Part shown: piece by piece, positions 16,389 through 24,789 of the stretch | Position numbering within the stretch: the stretch's first letter is position 1 | Layout of the letters: the number at the start of each line of letters is the position of its first letter | NCBI GenBank assembly: GCA_016716885.1 | Contig: JADJUV010000179.1 | Location: 1-62,101, forward strand | Direction: 5' to 3' | Source: Candidatus Trichofilum aggregatum | GTDB taxonomy: Bacteria > Chloroflexota > Anaerolineae > Promineifilales > Promineifilaceae | Length of the DNA: 62,101 nucleotides | Notes under the pieces: model-generated | The model's database searches: none | What the model saw: only the letters and a program-made list of their open reading frames with translations | Told to the model about the DNA's origin: nothing | Program-made: the position numbers and the translations under genes

Positions 16389-18293
16389 ATGGCTGAAAAA
16401 CAACAGATGGTTGGTGAAGTTTATTACCCCGCCCCAGAGGTCATCGCCCAGGCGCATATCAAAGATTATGATGCGCTCTATGCGGAGGCGCAGTCTGATA
16501 TAGCGGCGTTTTGGGGCAAGATCGCGGCCGCGAACTTTGAATGGTTCAAACCCTGGCAAACCGTCCTCGACGACAAAAACGCCCCCTTCTACAAATGGTT
16601 CGACGGGGCCAAAGTCAACATCGTCCACAACGCCCTCGACCGCCACATGCGCACCGCCACCCGCAACAAAGCCGCCCTCATCTTCGAGGGCGAACCCGGC
16701 GACTCCCGCACCTACACCTACCAACAACTCAACCACGAAGTCAGCAAATTCGCGGGTGTGTTACATTCCATGGGTGTCAAAAAAGGGGATCGGGTCACCA
16801 TCTACATGGGGCGCATCCCCGAACTGATGATCGCTATGCTCGCCTGTGCCAAAGTCGGGGCTATGCACTCCGTCGTCTATGGTGGCTTCTCCACCGAAGC
16901 CCTACACGGCCGCATCGAAGACAGCCAATCCCGCCTGCTCATCACCTGTGATGGGGCCTGGCTCCGGGGCGAAATCGTCCCCCTCAAAAACATCGCCGAT
17001 GAAGCCGTAGACCGCTCCCCGGTGATTGAGAACGTCATTTGTGTCAAACGAACCGGGCAGGATGTGCATATGGAAAGCGGCCGCGATCATTGGTATCACG
17101 ACCTCATGGCCCTGGACATCGCCAACCCCCACACCGCCACCGAAGTCATGGATGCCGAAGACCCTCTCTTCATCCTTTACACCTCTGGCACCACCGGCAA
17201 ACCCAAAGCCATCCTGCACACCCACGGCGGCTACATGGTCGGCACCGCCACCACCCTCAAATGGGTCTTCGACATCAAACCCGAAGACATCTGGTGGTGC
17301 GCCGCCGACCCGGGCTGGATCACCGGCCACAGCTACATCGTCTACGCCCCCCTGCTTCTGGGGGCGACCAGCTTCATGTACGAAGGAGCGCCCACCTTCC
17401 CCTACCCGGATCGCTGGTGGGAACTCGTCGCCAAATACCATGTGACCATTCTTTACACCGCTCCCACGGCTATTCGTGGCCTCATGCGTTTCGGCGAAAG
17501 CTGGCCGCAAAAGCATGATCTCTCCAGCCTGCGCCTGCTCGGCTCCGTGGGTGAACCCATCAACCCGGAAGCCTGGAAATGGTATTACAAAGAGATCGGC
17601 AAAGAGCGTTGCCCCATCATGGATACCTGGTGGCAAACGGAAACAGGCGCTTTCATGATCACCCCCATGCCCTGCGTCCCTCTCAAACCTGGCTCTGGCA
17701 CGCGTGCCTTCCCCGGCATTGAGGTTGATGTGGTAGACGAAGACGGCCACTCGGTTAAGGCCAACGAAGAAGGGTTCCTGGTTATCAAGACCCCCTGGCC
17801 TTCCATGCTCCGCACCATTTTGGGCGACCCCGATCGATATGTTCAGCAATATTGGAGCCGCTATAGCGAACAGGGCTGGTATTTGCCCGGCGACAGTGCC
17901 CGCCGCGACGAAGATGGTTACATCTGGATCATTGGCCGCATTGACGATGTGATCAAAGTGTCGGGCTACCGGCTGGGTACGGCGGAAATCGAGAGTGCGT
18001 TGGTGAGTCATCCGGCGGTGGCGGAAGCGGCCGCGATTGGCATTCCCGATGAACTTCGGGGCAACATCATCAAAGGGTTCGTCATCTTACGTCAGGGGTA
18101 CGAAGCAAGCGACAAACTCTCCCACGAGCTACGCGACCATGTGGGCCACGAAATGGGGCCTATCGCCAAACCAGCCACCGTGGATTTTGTCCAATCCCTG
18201 CCCAAAACCCGCTCCGGCAAAATCATGCGCCGCGTACTCCGCGCCCAGGTACTCGGCCAGGACGTCGGCGACACCTCCACCCTGGAAGGGTGA
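16389..18293 (+). CDS. acs: Acetyl-CoA synthetase
   Basis: Activates acetate with ATP and CoA to acetyl-CoA, AMP and PPi (634 aa, full length). The P-loop-like motif YTSGTTGKPK is near residue 266, WWQTETG near 415 and YLPGDSARRDEDGYIWIIGR near 500. The C-terminal PKTRSGKIMRR carries the catalytic Lys that acetylation inactivates in well-studied Acs enzymes. AAAGGAG stands 8 nt before the ATG. The PPi product matches the pyrophosphatases that follow, and the deacetylase at 23626 is a candidate for reversing Lys acetylation (inference). Confidence 0.96.
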   Translation: MAEKQQMVGEVYYPAPEVIAQAHIKDYDALYAEAQSDIAAFWGKIAAANFEWFKPWQTVLDDKNAPFYKWFDGAKVNIVHNALDRHMRTATRNKAALIFEGEPGDSRTYTYQQLNHEVSKFAGVLHSMGVKKGDRVTIYMGRIPELMIAMLACAKVGAMHSVVYGGFSTEALHGRIEDSQSRLLITCDGAWLRGEIVPLKNIADEAVDRSPVIENVICVKRTGQDVHMESGRDHWYHDLMALDIANPHTATEVMDAEDPLFILYTSGTTGKPKAILHTHGGYMVGTATTLKWVFDIKPEDIWWCAADPGWITGHSYIVYAPLLLGATSFMYEGAPTFPYPDRWWELVAKYHVTILYTAPTAIRGLMRFGESWPQKHDLSSLRLLGSVGEPINPEAWKWYYKEIGKERCPIMDTWWQTETGAFMITPMPCVPLKPGSGTRAFPGIEVDVVDEDGHSVKANEEGFLVIKTPWPSMLRTILGDPDRYVQQYWSRYSEQGWYLPGDSARRDEDGYIWIIGRIDDVIKVSGYRLGTAEIESALVSHPAVAEAAAIGIPDELRGNIIKGFVILRQGYEASDKLSHELRDHVGHEMGPIAKPATVDFVQSLPKTRSGKIMRRVLRAQVLGQDVGDTSTLEG

Positions 18294-18309
18294 GCAAGGA
18301 GATGATGGA

Positions 18310-18538
18310 AAGTCAGAGGAACTCAGAGGAACTCTGGGAACTCGGTGATTTCTTCTGCGCTTCTTTAGCGTCTGTGAAACAAATGCAATAAAAAAGGGCT
18401 ACCAAATTGGTAGCCCTTTTTATTTTTGCGGTAGCAAACGCGGGCTGCTTCGCCGCAACGGTACAGCACGAACATCATCACCCCAGCGAATTTCCCAGAG
18501 TTCCCCAAAGTTCCTAGAGTTCCCCTGAGTTCCCCTCC
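18310..18538. repeat. AGTTCC-word inverted pair enclosing a terminator
   Basis: Left arm GAGGAACTC-type units (18310-18345) and right arm GAGTTCCCC-type units (18488-18538) are reverse complements in register, with the acs terminator between them. The right arm ends at the hppA stop codon. Confidence 0.8.
18391..18421. terminator. Bidirectional terminator between acs and hppA
   Basis: Perfect 13-bp stem AAAAAGGGCTACC (18391-18403) with its complement (18409-18421), and A/T runs on both sides, suited to the convergent genes. Confidence 0.9.
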
Positions 18539-18540
18539 CC

Positions 18541-20826
18541 CTACTTCTCCGCAAACAAGTCACGCTTGCTGTTACGCACCGCCCAAATCAGCGCACTTAG
18601 CAGAACCGCCCCAACCATAATCGTCACCACCCCGATCTCGGTTTGCACCACCACAATCGGGGCAATAATCACCGATACCAGATTCACCACTTTAATCATG
18701 GGGTTCAAGGCCGGGCCAGCCGTATCTTTGAGCGGATCACCCACCGTGTCACCGACTACCGCCGCCTTGTGCCGTTCCGAATTTTTGCCCCGGTTATGCT
18801 CCGGCTCCTTTGGTTCATCTTCCACCACTTTCTTGGCATTATCCCAGGCCCCACCCGCATTGGACATAAACACCGCCAGCAGTTGCCCGGAGACAATAAT
18901 CCCTGCCAGGAACCCACCCAACGCCTCTACGCCCAGAAACAGCCCTACCAAAATGGGTGGAATAACCCCCAAAAGCGCCAGGGAAATCAACTCATTCTGG
19001 GCCGCACTGGTAGAAATCTCTACCGCTTGCCGGTAATCAGGCGCAATTTTGCGCTCCAACACCCCCGCCTTAAACTGCCGCCGCACTTCATTAACAATGA
19101 GACGCGCCGCCCGGTTCACCGCGTTAATCGTCAACGATGAGAACATCCAGGGTAACGCCCCACCCAACAACATACCAATAAATACCACCGGTTCAGATAC
19201 ACGTATCCCATTGGCCAGAGCAAGCGGATCGACTCTAGAAACATCGGTGATGTAAGAACCGAACAACGAAACGGCCGCAATAACGGCCGACCCAATCGCC
19301 ACCCCTTTGGTAATGGCCTTGGTGGTATTACCCACGGCATCCAACGAGGTCATGATGCGCCGGGCTTTGTCATCCATACCGGCCATCTCGCCAATCCCAC
19401 TGGCATTGTCCGAAATCGGGCCAAAGGAGTCCATAGCGACGTTGTTACCGGTCAACGTCAACATGCCAATGCCGGTCAGGGCTACGCCATAAAGAACATA
19501 AGCCGTTTGTTGACCAGGTTCGCCGACCCCGGAAAAGATGACGATGGAAGAGAAAATGGTGGCGGCGATAACCAACACCGACCAGACCGCGCTTTCGTAC
19601 CCTTGCACCAAACCCGAAAGAATGGTGGTGGCGGGTCCACCACCCATCGAACGGACGATGTCTTTGACCGGTGCGCCGTGTGTCCCGGTAAAATATTCCG
19701 TCACCCGGTCAATCAGGATAGCCAGGCCCACGCCCATCGCCACGGCCAACACCGGTCGCCACCAACCACCGGGCAACGGATTATCGGCCGCCAAAACCCC
19801 CATGTAGTACCAACCCGCCAGGGCAAAAAGAACCACCGAAATGGCGGCTGAGGAGAGAAAACCTCGAAAAATGGCCCCCATCGCATCGCCCATCGCTTCT
19901 TTTTCCGGCGTTTTGACGATGTACGTACCAATGACCGAGGAAAGCACCCCGATTCCCCGCACGAGGAGCGGAAACACGATCCATTCGCTATGACCCGTCA
20001 GGGCTGTTAAAGCCAACCCGAGAATCAACGCGGAAACGATGGTAACTTCATAAGATTCAAAAATGTCGGCGGCCATACCAGCACAGTCACCTACGTTGTC
20101 ACCCACCAGGTCCGCAATAACGGCGGCGTTGCGGGGGTCGTCTTCTTCCAGATTGGACTCGACCTTTCCCACCAGGTCGGCTCCCACATCGGCGGCTTTG
20201 GTGAAGATACCACCGCCCACTCGCATGAAGAGGGCCAGGAGCGTGCCCCCGAAACCGAAACCAAGCAAGGCGTCGGGGGAGGCTTTGCCCAGGAATATAA
20301 AGATGATCGTACCGCCGAAGAGGCCCAGGCCATCGGTAAGCATCCCGGTAATGGTTCCGGCCCGGTAAGCAATGCGAAGCGCCCCAGAAAAGGTATGGCG
20401 TGCTTCGGCGGCCACCCGCACATTAGCTTCCACGGCCATCCGCATACCAATCTGGCCTACGGTTAGGGAGAAGCCCGCACCCATGATGAAGGCAAAGGCT
20501 CGCCATAGGCCAATATACAACCGTATCTGGCTTTCGGGGGAACCGGCAAAGTGTTCCATAGCTTCTGGAGAGGGAGGAACGATGTAGACGGAGAAAAACA
20601 GGGCAAAGGTGAGGGCAGCAATCAGAGGTAGGATAGAGCGGAGTTGTTTACTGAGGTAGGCATTGGCTCCATCTTTGATCCAACCCCATACTTCCTGCAT
20701 TTTGGCCGTACCTTTATCTTCGCGCAGGATTTGCTGGCGCAGAAAGATAGCGTAGGCCAGGCCCAAGATGGCAACCCCCAATACGGCATAAATGGCAACT
20801 TGTTCAAAACGGTTCAGGTCAGACAT
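18541..20826 (-). CDS. hppA: K+-independent H+-translocating pyrophosphatase
   Basis: Integral membrane pump of 761 aa with about 16 helices that hydrolyses PPi to move protons. The catalytic loop GADLVGKVESNLEEDDPRN near residue 215 and the late loop DNAGGAWDNAKK-type segment (NAGGAWDNAKKVVEDE) are intact. GNTTKAIT near 500 has the Lys and Thr (KxxT) that mark K+-independent H+-PPases, versus AxxG in K+-dependent ones. The gene is convergent with acs. No GCGGCCGC octamer occurs in its 2.3 kb, unlike most genes here. Confidence 0.94.
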   Translation of the reverse strand: MSDLNRFEQVAIYAVLGVAILGLAYAIFLRQQILREDKGTAKMQEVWGWIKDGANAYLSKQLRSILPLIAALTFALFFSVYIVPPSPEAMEHFAGSPESQIRLYIGLWRAFAFIMGAGFSLTVGQIGMRMAVEANVRVAAEARHTFSGALRIAYRAGTITGMLTDGLGLFGGTIIFIFLGKASPDALLGFGFGGTLLALFMRVGGGIFTKAADVGADLVGKVESNLEEDDPRNAAVIADLVGDNVGDCAGMAADIFESYEVTIVSALILGLALTALTGHSEWIVFPLLVRGIGVLSSVIGTYIVKTPEKEAMGDAMGAIFRGFLSSAAISVVLFALAGWYYMGVLAADNPLPGGWWRPVLAVAMGVGLAILIDRVTEYFTGTHGAPVKDIVRSMGGGPATTILSGLVQGYESAVWSVLVIAATIFSSIVIFSGVGEPGQQTAYVLYGVALTGIGMLTLTGNNVAMDSFGPISDNASGIGEMAGMDDKARRIMTSLDAVGNTTKAITKGVAIGSAVIAAVSLFGSYITDVSRVDPLALANGIRVSEPVVFIGMLLGGALPWMFSSLTINAVNRAARLIVNEVRRQFKAGVLERKIAPDYRQAVEISTSAAQNELISLALLGVIPPILVGLFLGVEALGGFLAGIIVSGQLLAVFMSNAGGAWDNAKKVVEDEPKEPEHNRGKNSERHKAAVVGDTVGDPLKDTAGPALNPMIKVVNLVSVIIAPIVVVQTEIGVVTIMVGAVLLSALIWAVRNSKRDLFAEK

Positions 20827-21027
20827 GCGGGTTCTCCTTTGGTGAATGATGTCGGACCCTGGTTCGCGGCCGCGCGCCTGCGTAAGGGCAATGCAGTAGA
20901 CAGTCTCCTTTTGTTAACACCCGGCCCCGCCAGAGACCAGTTAACCGCACCTGCTTCACGTTTCGTGGGATTCGCGCAAAACAGGGAGAACCGTGCATTC
21001 TACAAGAGTTAGCCAAACGATGCCAAA

Positions 21028-21056
21028 TTGACTTCACCCCTCACTTTCGCTACAAT
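21028..21056 (+). promoter_or_regulatory. Sigma70-type promoter of the second PPase
   Basis: TTGACT (21028-21033), 17-nt spacer, TACAAT (21051-21056). It predicts a leader of about 195 nt before the ATG at 21260. Confidence 0.7.
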
Positions 21057-21180
21057 CCCGCGTCCTTCCCAGGTTGGCAACAATAGGGAAATTATTGTCT
21101 TGAAAGCAATTCAAGGCCCTTATATGTTAGTCAACAACCTGACTCAATGTTCCTGTCTTCAACATGAACAAATCATGTCA

Positions 21181-21214
21181 CCCATTTTCAGGGCTATGTC
21201 AACCCTGAAAAAAT
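21181..21214 (+). promoter_or_regulatory. Leader hairpin upstream of second PPase
   Basis: CCCATTTTCAGGG pairs with CCCTGAAAAAATGGG (two-base bulge) across a 9-nt loop, inside the predicted leader. No T-run follows, so it is a possible regulatory or stabilising structure, not a terminator. Confidence 0.45.
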
Positions 21215-21259
21215 GGGATAAATCATACTACTCAGACATACAAAGGAGGAGAAAGCATT

Positions 21260-23543
21260 ATGCTTCTGGCTGAAATCTTTTTACAAGAGGGGCGCGCCGC
21301 CCTGCCCCTCATCTGGTGGCTAGGGCCAGTAGGCGCCATTGCGGCTCTGGTCATAGCCTATATTTTTATGGTCAAGTCATGGCCTATGACGAAGGCACCA
21401 CCTAAAATGAGGAAATTGCCCAGGCTGTCCGTGAAGGAGCTATGGCCTACCTTTCCCGGCAATATCGCGTGGTCGCCATCGTTTTCGTCGCCTTATTCAT
21501 CCTGTTCCTGGTCATGTCCTTGCTTAACCTGCAAAACCCCGTTGTCCCCTTCGCCTTCATAACGGGCGGTTTGTTCTCCGGGATTTGTGGTTACTTTGGG
21601 ATGCGTACCGCCACGAACGCTTCTGCCCGTGCCGCCTTTGCGGCCAGCAAAAGCCTGAATAGCGGTTTGCAAGTAGCCCTACGTGCCGGAGCCGTGATGG
21701 GTTTTGTCGTGGTTGGTTTTGCCCTGCTGGACATCACCGCCTGGTTTCTCATTCTTTATCTTGTGTTTCCGGCCGTTTTGCCTGATAGTTTCATCAGTCT
21801 GGCCGCCAATCCGTTGCCGCAAATTACCGCTACCATGCTGAGCTTCGGCATGGGAGCCTCTACTCAGGCGTTGTTTGCCCGTGTGGGGGGTGGTATCTTC
21901 ACCAAGGCCGCTGATGTGGGCGCTGACCTGGCATCCCCGAAGATGATCCCCGCAACCCCGCCACCATCGCCGACAACGTGGGCGACAATGTGGGTGACGT
22001 GGCCGGTATGGGCGCGGATCTCTACGAATCCTACGCCGGTTCTATTCTGGCGACCTCAGCCTTGGGTGTGGCCGCGGTATCCGTCGCCGGAGCATCCTTC
22101 CTGGGTGATCACGCCGTCATGGATATGCAGTTACGCTTCATTGCTGCCCCCATTGCCCTCTCCGCTATGGGTGTATTCCTCTCCATTATCGCCGTATTCC
22201 TGGTACGTGCGGACGACAAAGCCAATCAAAGTCAGTTGATCGCGGCCTTGAGTCGTGGCCTGTATTTCAGTTCCATCGGTATTGCCGTATTAGCTATTCC
22301 GATTCTCTACTTTTTGGAATTACCCAACTGGTTCGCCATCTGGCTCTCAGTGATTGTGGGTCTGTTTGTAGGGATCGTGGTGGGTAAAGCCACTGAGTAT
22401 TACACCTCTCACGCCTTCAAACCGACACGAGGCATTGCCAATCAGGCCCAAACCAGTTCGGCGACAACCCTGATCGAAGGATTAGCCGTGGGTATGGAGT
22501 CGGGTGGTGTGCCTGTGGCGGCGGTCGCATTTGGCATTGCGGTCAGTTTCTATGCCATGGGCGGCGTCGAAAATATTCTCATGGGGTTGTATGGGGTAGG
22601 TATTGCCGCGGTAGGGATGCTCTCCACGCTCGGTTTTACCCTGGCGACAGATGCGTATGGCCCCATTGCTGACAATGCCGGTGGAAATGCCGAAATGGCT
22701 GGTTTGGATCCGCAAGTGCGCCAGCGTACCGACCAATTGGATGCGGTGGGTAACACCACAGCCGCGATTGGGAAAGGGTTTGCGATTGGTTCGGCGGCTT
22801 TGACCTCGTTGGCTCTGTTAGCCGCTTATCTGGAAGAAATCCGGCTGGTACTGACAGAACTGCGGCACATTGAGACGGTGGAAATTGGCGGCCGCGCCGT
22901 AGCCGTAGCCACCATGACCATGACCGACTTCATGAACTTCTACAATGTCACCTTGCTCAACCCAGCCGTGCTCATTGGTCTGTTTGCCGGAGCGGCCACC
23001 GCCTTCTACTTCTCGGCCATGACCATGCGGGCCGTGGGTCGGGCCGCAGGTGGTATGGTTGATGAGGTACGACGACAGTTCCGGGAAATTCCGGGCATTT
23101 TGGAAGGTAAGGCCAAACCGGATTATGCCCGCTGTGTGGAAATTAGTACCCTGGCAGCGCAAAGAGAGATGGTTGCCCCCTCTATGTTGGCCATTGCCGT
23201 GCCTGTGATCACAGGCATCATCTTTGGTGTGGCTGGCGTTTTGGGTTTGTTGGCCGGTGGTCTTTCGGCTGGTTTTGCCCTGGCAATGATGATGTCGAAC
23301 GCCGGTGGCGCCTGGGACAACGCCAAAAAATATATCGAAGAAGGTAATTTTGGTGGCAAGAAGTCAGATGCCCATAAATCGGCCGTGGTAGGAGATACCG
23401 TAGGAGATCCGTTTAAGGACACGGCTGGCCCATCATTGAACATTCTGATCAAATTGATGTCTATGGTCTCCGTGGTATTCGCTGGCCTCATTGTCGCCTT
23501 TGCCGAGGGACAGGGGCTGGTGGTTATGCTCTTTGGTGGCTAA
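21260..23543 (+). pseudogene. hppA: K+-dependent membrane pyrophosphatase, frameshifted
   Basis: Nearly full-length second PPase broken into three frames (21260-, 21442-, 21978-23543). A strong AAGGAGG precedes the ATG. Break 1: the frame is lost at the T5 run 21363-21367 (one T more restores YIF-YGQVMAYDEGT), with a further compensating indel pair and a stop around 21399-21413. Break 2: near 21930 about 19 nt are missing; the conserved GADLVGKVEAGIPEDDPRN region reads GADL then GIPEDDPRN, so the catalytic VGKVEA residues are gone. The rest is well conserved. GNTTAAIGKG (AxxG) marks the K+-dependent class, whose members pump Na+ or H+. Homopolymer breaks could be sequence error, but the 19-nt loss in the active site is harder to explain that way. 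Confidence 0.8.
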
Positions 23544-23570
23544 TAGGGTTCCTTTAATCCAGTGTAGAAA

Positions 23571-23604
23571 ACAAAAAAAGGACGCGGCCGCGTCCTTTTT
23601 TTGT
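23571..23604. terminator. Perfect 34-bp palindromic terminator centred on GCGGCCGC
   Basis: The palindrome runs A/T-rich, GGACGC, GGCC, GCGTCC, T/A-rich with 7-base A and T runs at its ends. It ends the PPase transcript and works symmetrically. Its centre is the iterated octamer. Confidence 0.9.
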
Positions 23605-23609
23605 TTCAT

Positions 23610-23617
23610 GTTATAAT
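23610..23617 (+). promoter_or_regulatory. Extended -10 promoter giving a leaderless transcript
   Basis: TGTTATAAT (TGn plus TATAAT at 23612-23617) ends 8 nt before the ATG at 23626. With normal spacing transcription would start at or within 2 nt of the A of the ATG. There is no Shine-Dalgarno. No -35 is recognisable in the overlapping terminator. Confidence 0.65.
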
Positions 23618-23625
23618 CTCGCCAC

Positions 23626-24660
23626 ATGACCACCCTGCTCATCAATGCTCCCGCATTAGGCCATACCTTCCCCCACCATCCCGAACATGCAGGCCGTGTG
23701 CCCGCCATTATGCATTTGCTGGAACAGCAAGGTATTTTGTCTGATCTAAGTCTGTTTGCCCCCCGTCTGGCGACAACAGAACAAGTGCGGCGAGTGCACA
23801 CCGAAGAACTCCTGGGCTTCATCCGTTATACCTCACTCCACGGGGGTGGGCGTCTGGATGCTGACACCTACGCCACGATGGAAAGTTATGACCTGGCCCT
23901 GGAAGCGGTCGGCTCAGCCTGCCGGGGCGTGGATGAGATTATGACGGGGCAAGCCGATAATGGCATGGTGCTGGTGCGGCCGCCGGGTCATCATGCGGAA
24001 AAGAAAATGTTTGGTGGTTTTTGTTTGTTCAACAATGTCGCGGCCGCGGCCCGTCATGCCCAAATGGCCCATGGCCTCAAACGTGTTCTCGTCGTGGATT
24101 TTGATGTGCATCATGGCAACGGCACTCAAGACATTTTCTATGATGATCCATCCGTCCTGTTTATCTCTACCCACATTTACACCGGCCACTTTTATCCTGG
24201 CACGGGTGGCATCCGCGAACAAGGGCTAGGCTTAGGCAAAGGCTCCACCCTCAACGTCCCTTTTCCGCCAGGGGTTGGTGATCAAGGGTATGCTCAAGCT
24301 TTCAATGAGCTGATTGCCCCGGCCGCGGCCGCGTTCCAACCTGAATTCATCCTGGTTTCCGCCGGGTATGACGCCCACTGGGCCGATCCACTGGCCTCGG
24401 CTGGGCTTTCCCTGACCGGCTACGCCCACATTGCCCGCACATTAGTACAAATGGCTGATGAGACCTGTCGCGGCCGCGTCCTCTTCATTCTCGAAGGGGG
24501 TTACTTCCTTGATGCCCTGGCTGGAGGGGTCCTAAACACCCTCTACGCTCTCCTTCACCACGATCAAATACACGATCCCCTGGGTCCTCTTAACAAACCA
24601 GAAACCAACGTGACCGATCTACTATCTGCCCTTAAACAACTCCACCTGTCTGGCAGTTGA
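23626..24660 (+). CDS. Histone deacetylase family protein (AcuC-like)
   Basis: Zn-dependent lysine or acetylpolyamine deacetylase of the arginase/deacetylase fold (344 aa). It has RPPGHHAEK with the paired catalytic His, VVDFDVHHGNGTQ with Asp/His zinc ligands, SAGYDAHWADPL with the third ligand, and EGGYFLDAL with the transition-state Tyr region. Bacterial members include AcuC, which deacetylates acetyl-CoA synthetase, and polyamine deacetylases. Proximity to acs (5 kb) supports but does not prove the AcuC role. Transcript is probably leaderless. Confidence 0.9.
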   Translation: MTTLLINAPALGHTFPHHPEHAGRVPAIMHLLEQQGILSDLSLFAPRLATTEQVRRVHTEELLGFIRYTSLHGGGRLDADTYATMESYDLALEAVGSACRGVDEIMTGQADNGMVLVRPPGHHAEKKMFGGFCLFNNVAAAARHAQMAHGLKRVLVVDFDVHHGNGTQDIFYDDPSVLFISTHIYTGHFYPGTGGIREQGLGLGKGSTLNVPFPPGVGDQGYAQAFNELIAPAAAAFQPEFILVSAGYDAHWADPLASAGLSLTGYAHIARTLVQMADETCRGRVLFILEGGYFLDALAGGVLNTLYALLHHDQIHDPLGPLNKPETNVTDLLSALKQLHLSGS

Positions 24661-24789
24661 AAATTTAAGCGAATTTAGTTACCATAACACAGGACATAAA
24701 AATAAAGTGAATAAACATTGGTCATTTGTTACGTGTTTTCAACTCCAACCATGCGCGTAACCAATAACCAGTAACGACCAGAACCCGGT
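24661..24789. other. Intergenic gap
   Basis: No gene; AACCAATAACCAGTAACGA near 24759-24777 is a small word repeat, and the next gene appears to start at GTG 24790 without a clear ribosome binding site. Confidence 0.4.

Larger units (their letters stand above)
20827..21259. other. Divergent region between the two pyrophosphatase genes
   Basis: No gene. It holds one GCGGCCGC octamer (20866), a strong plus-strand promoter (21028-21056) and an inverted repeat (21181-21214) in the resulting leader. Confidence 0.6.

Noticed and set aside
16389..18293. Long minus-strand ORF (16902-18011) opposite acs
   Set aside because: High-GC antisense shadow of a well-conserved gene with no family match.
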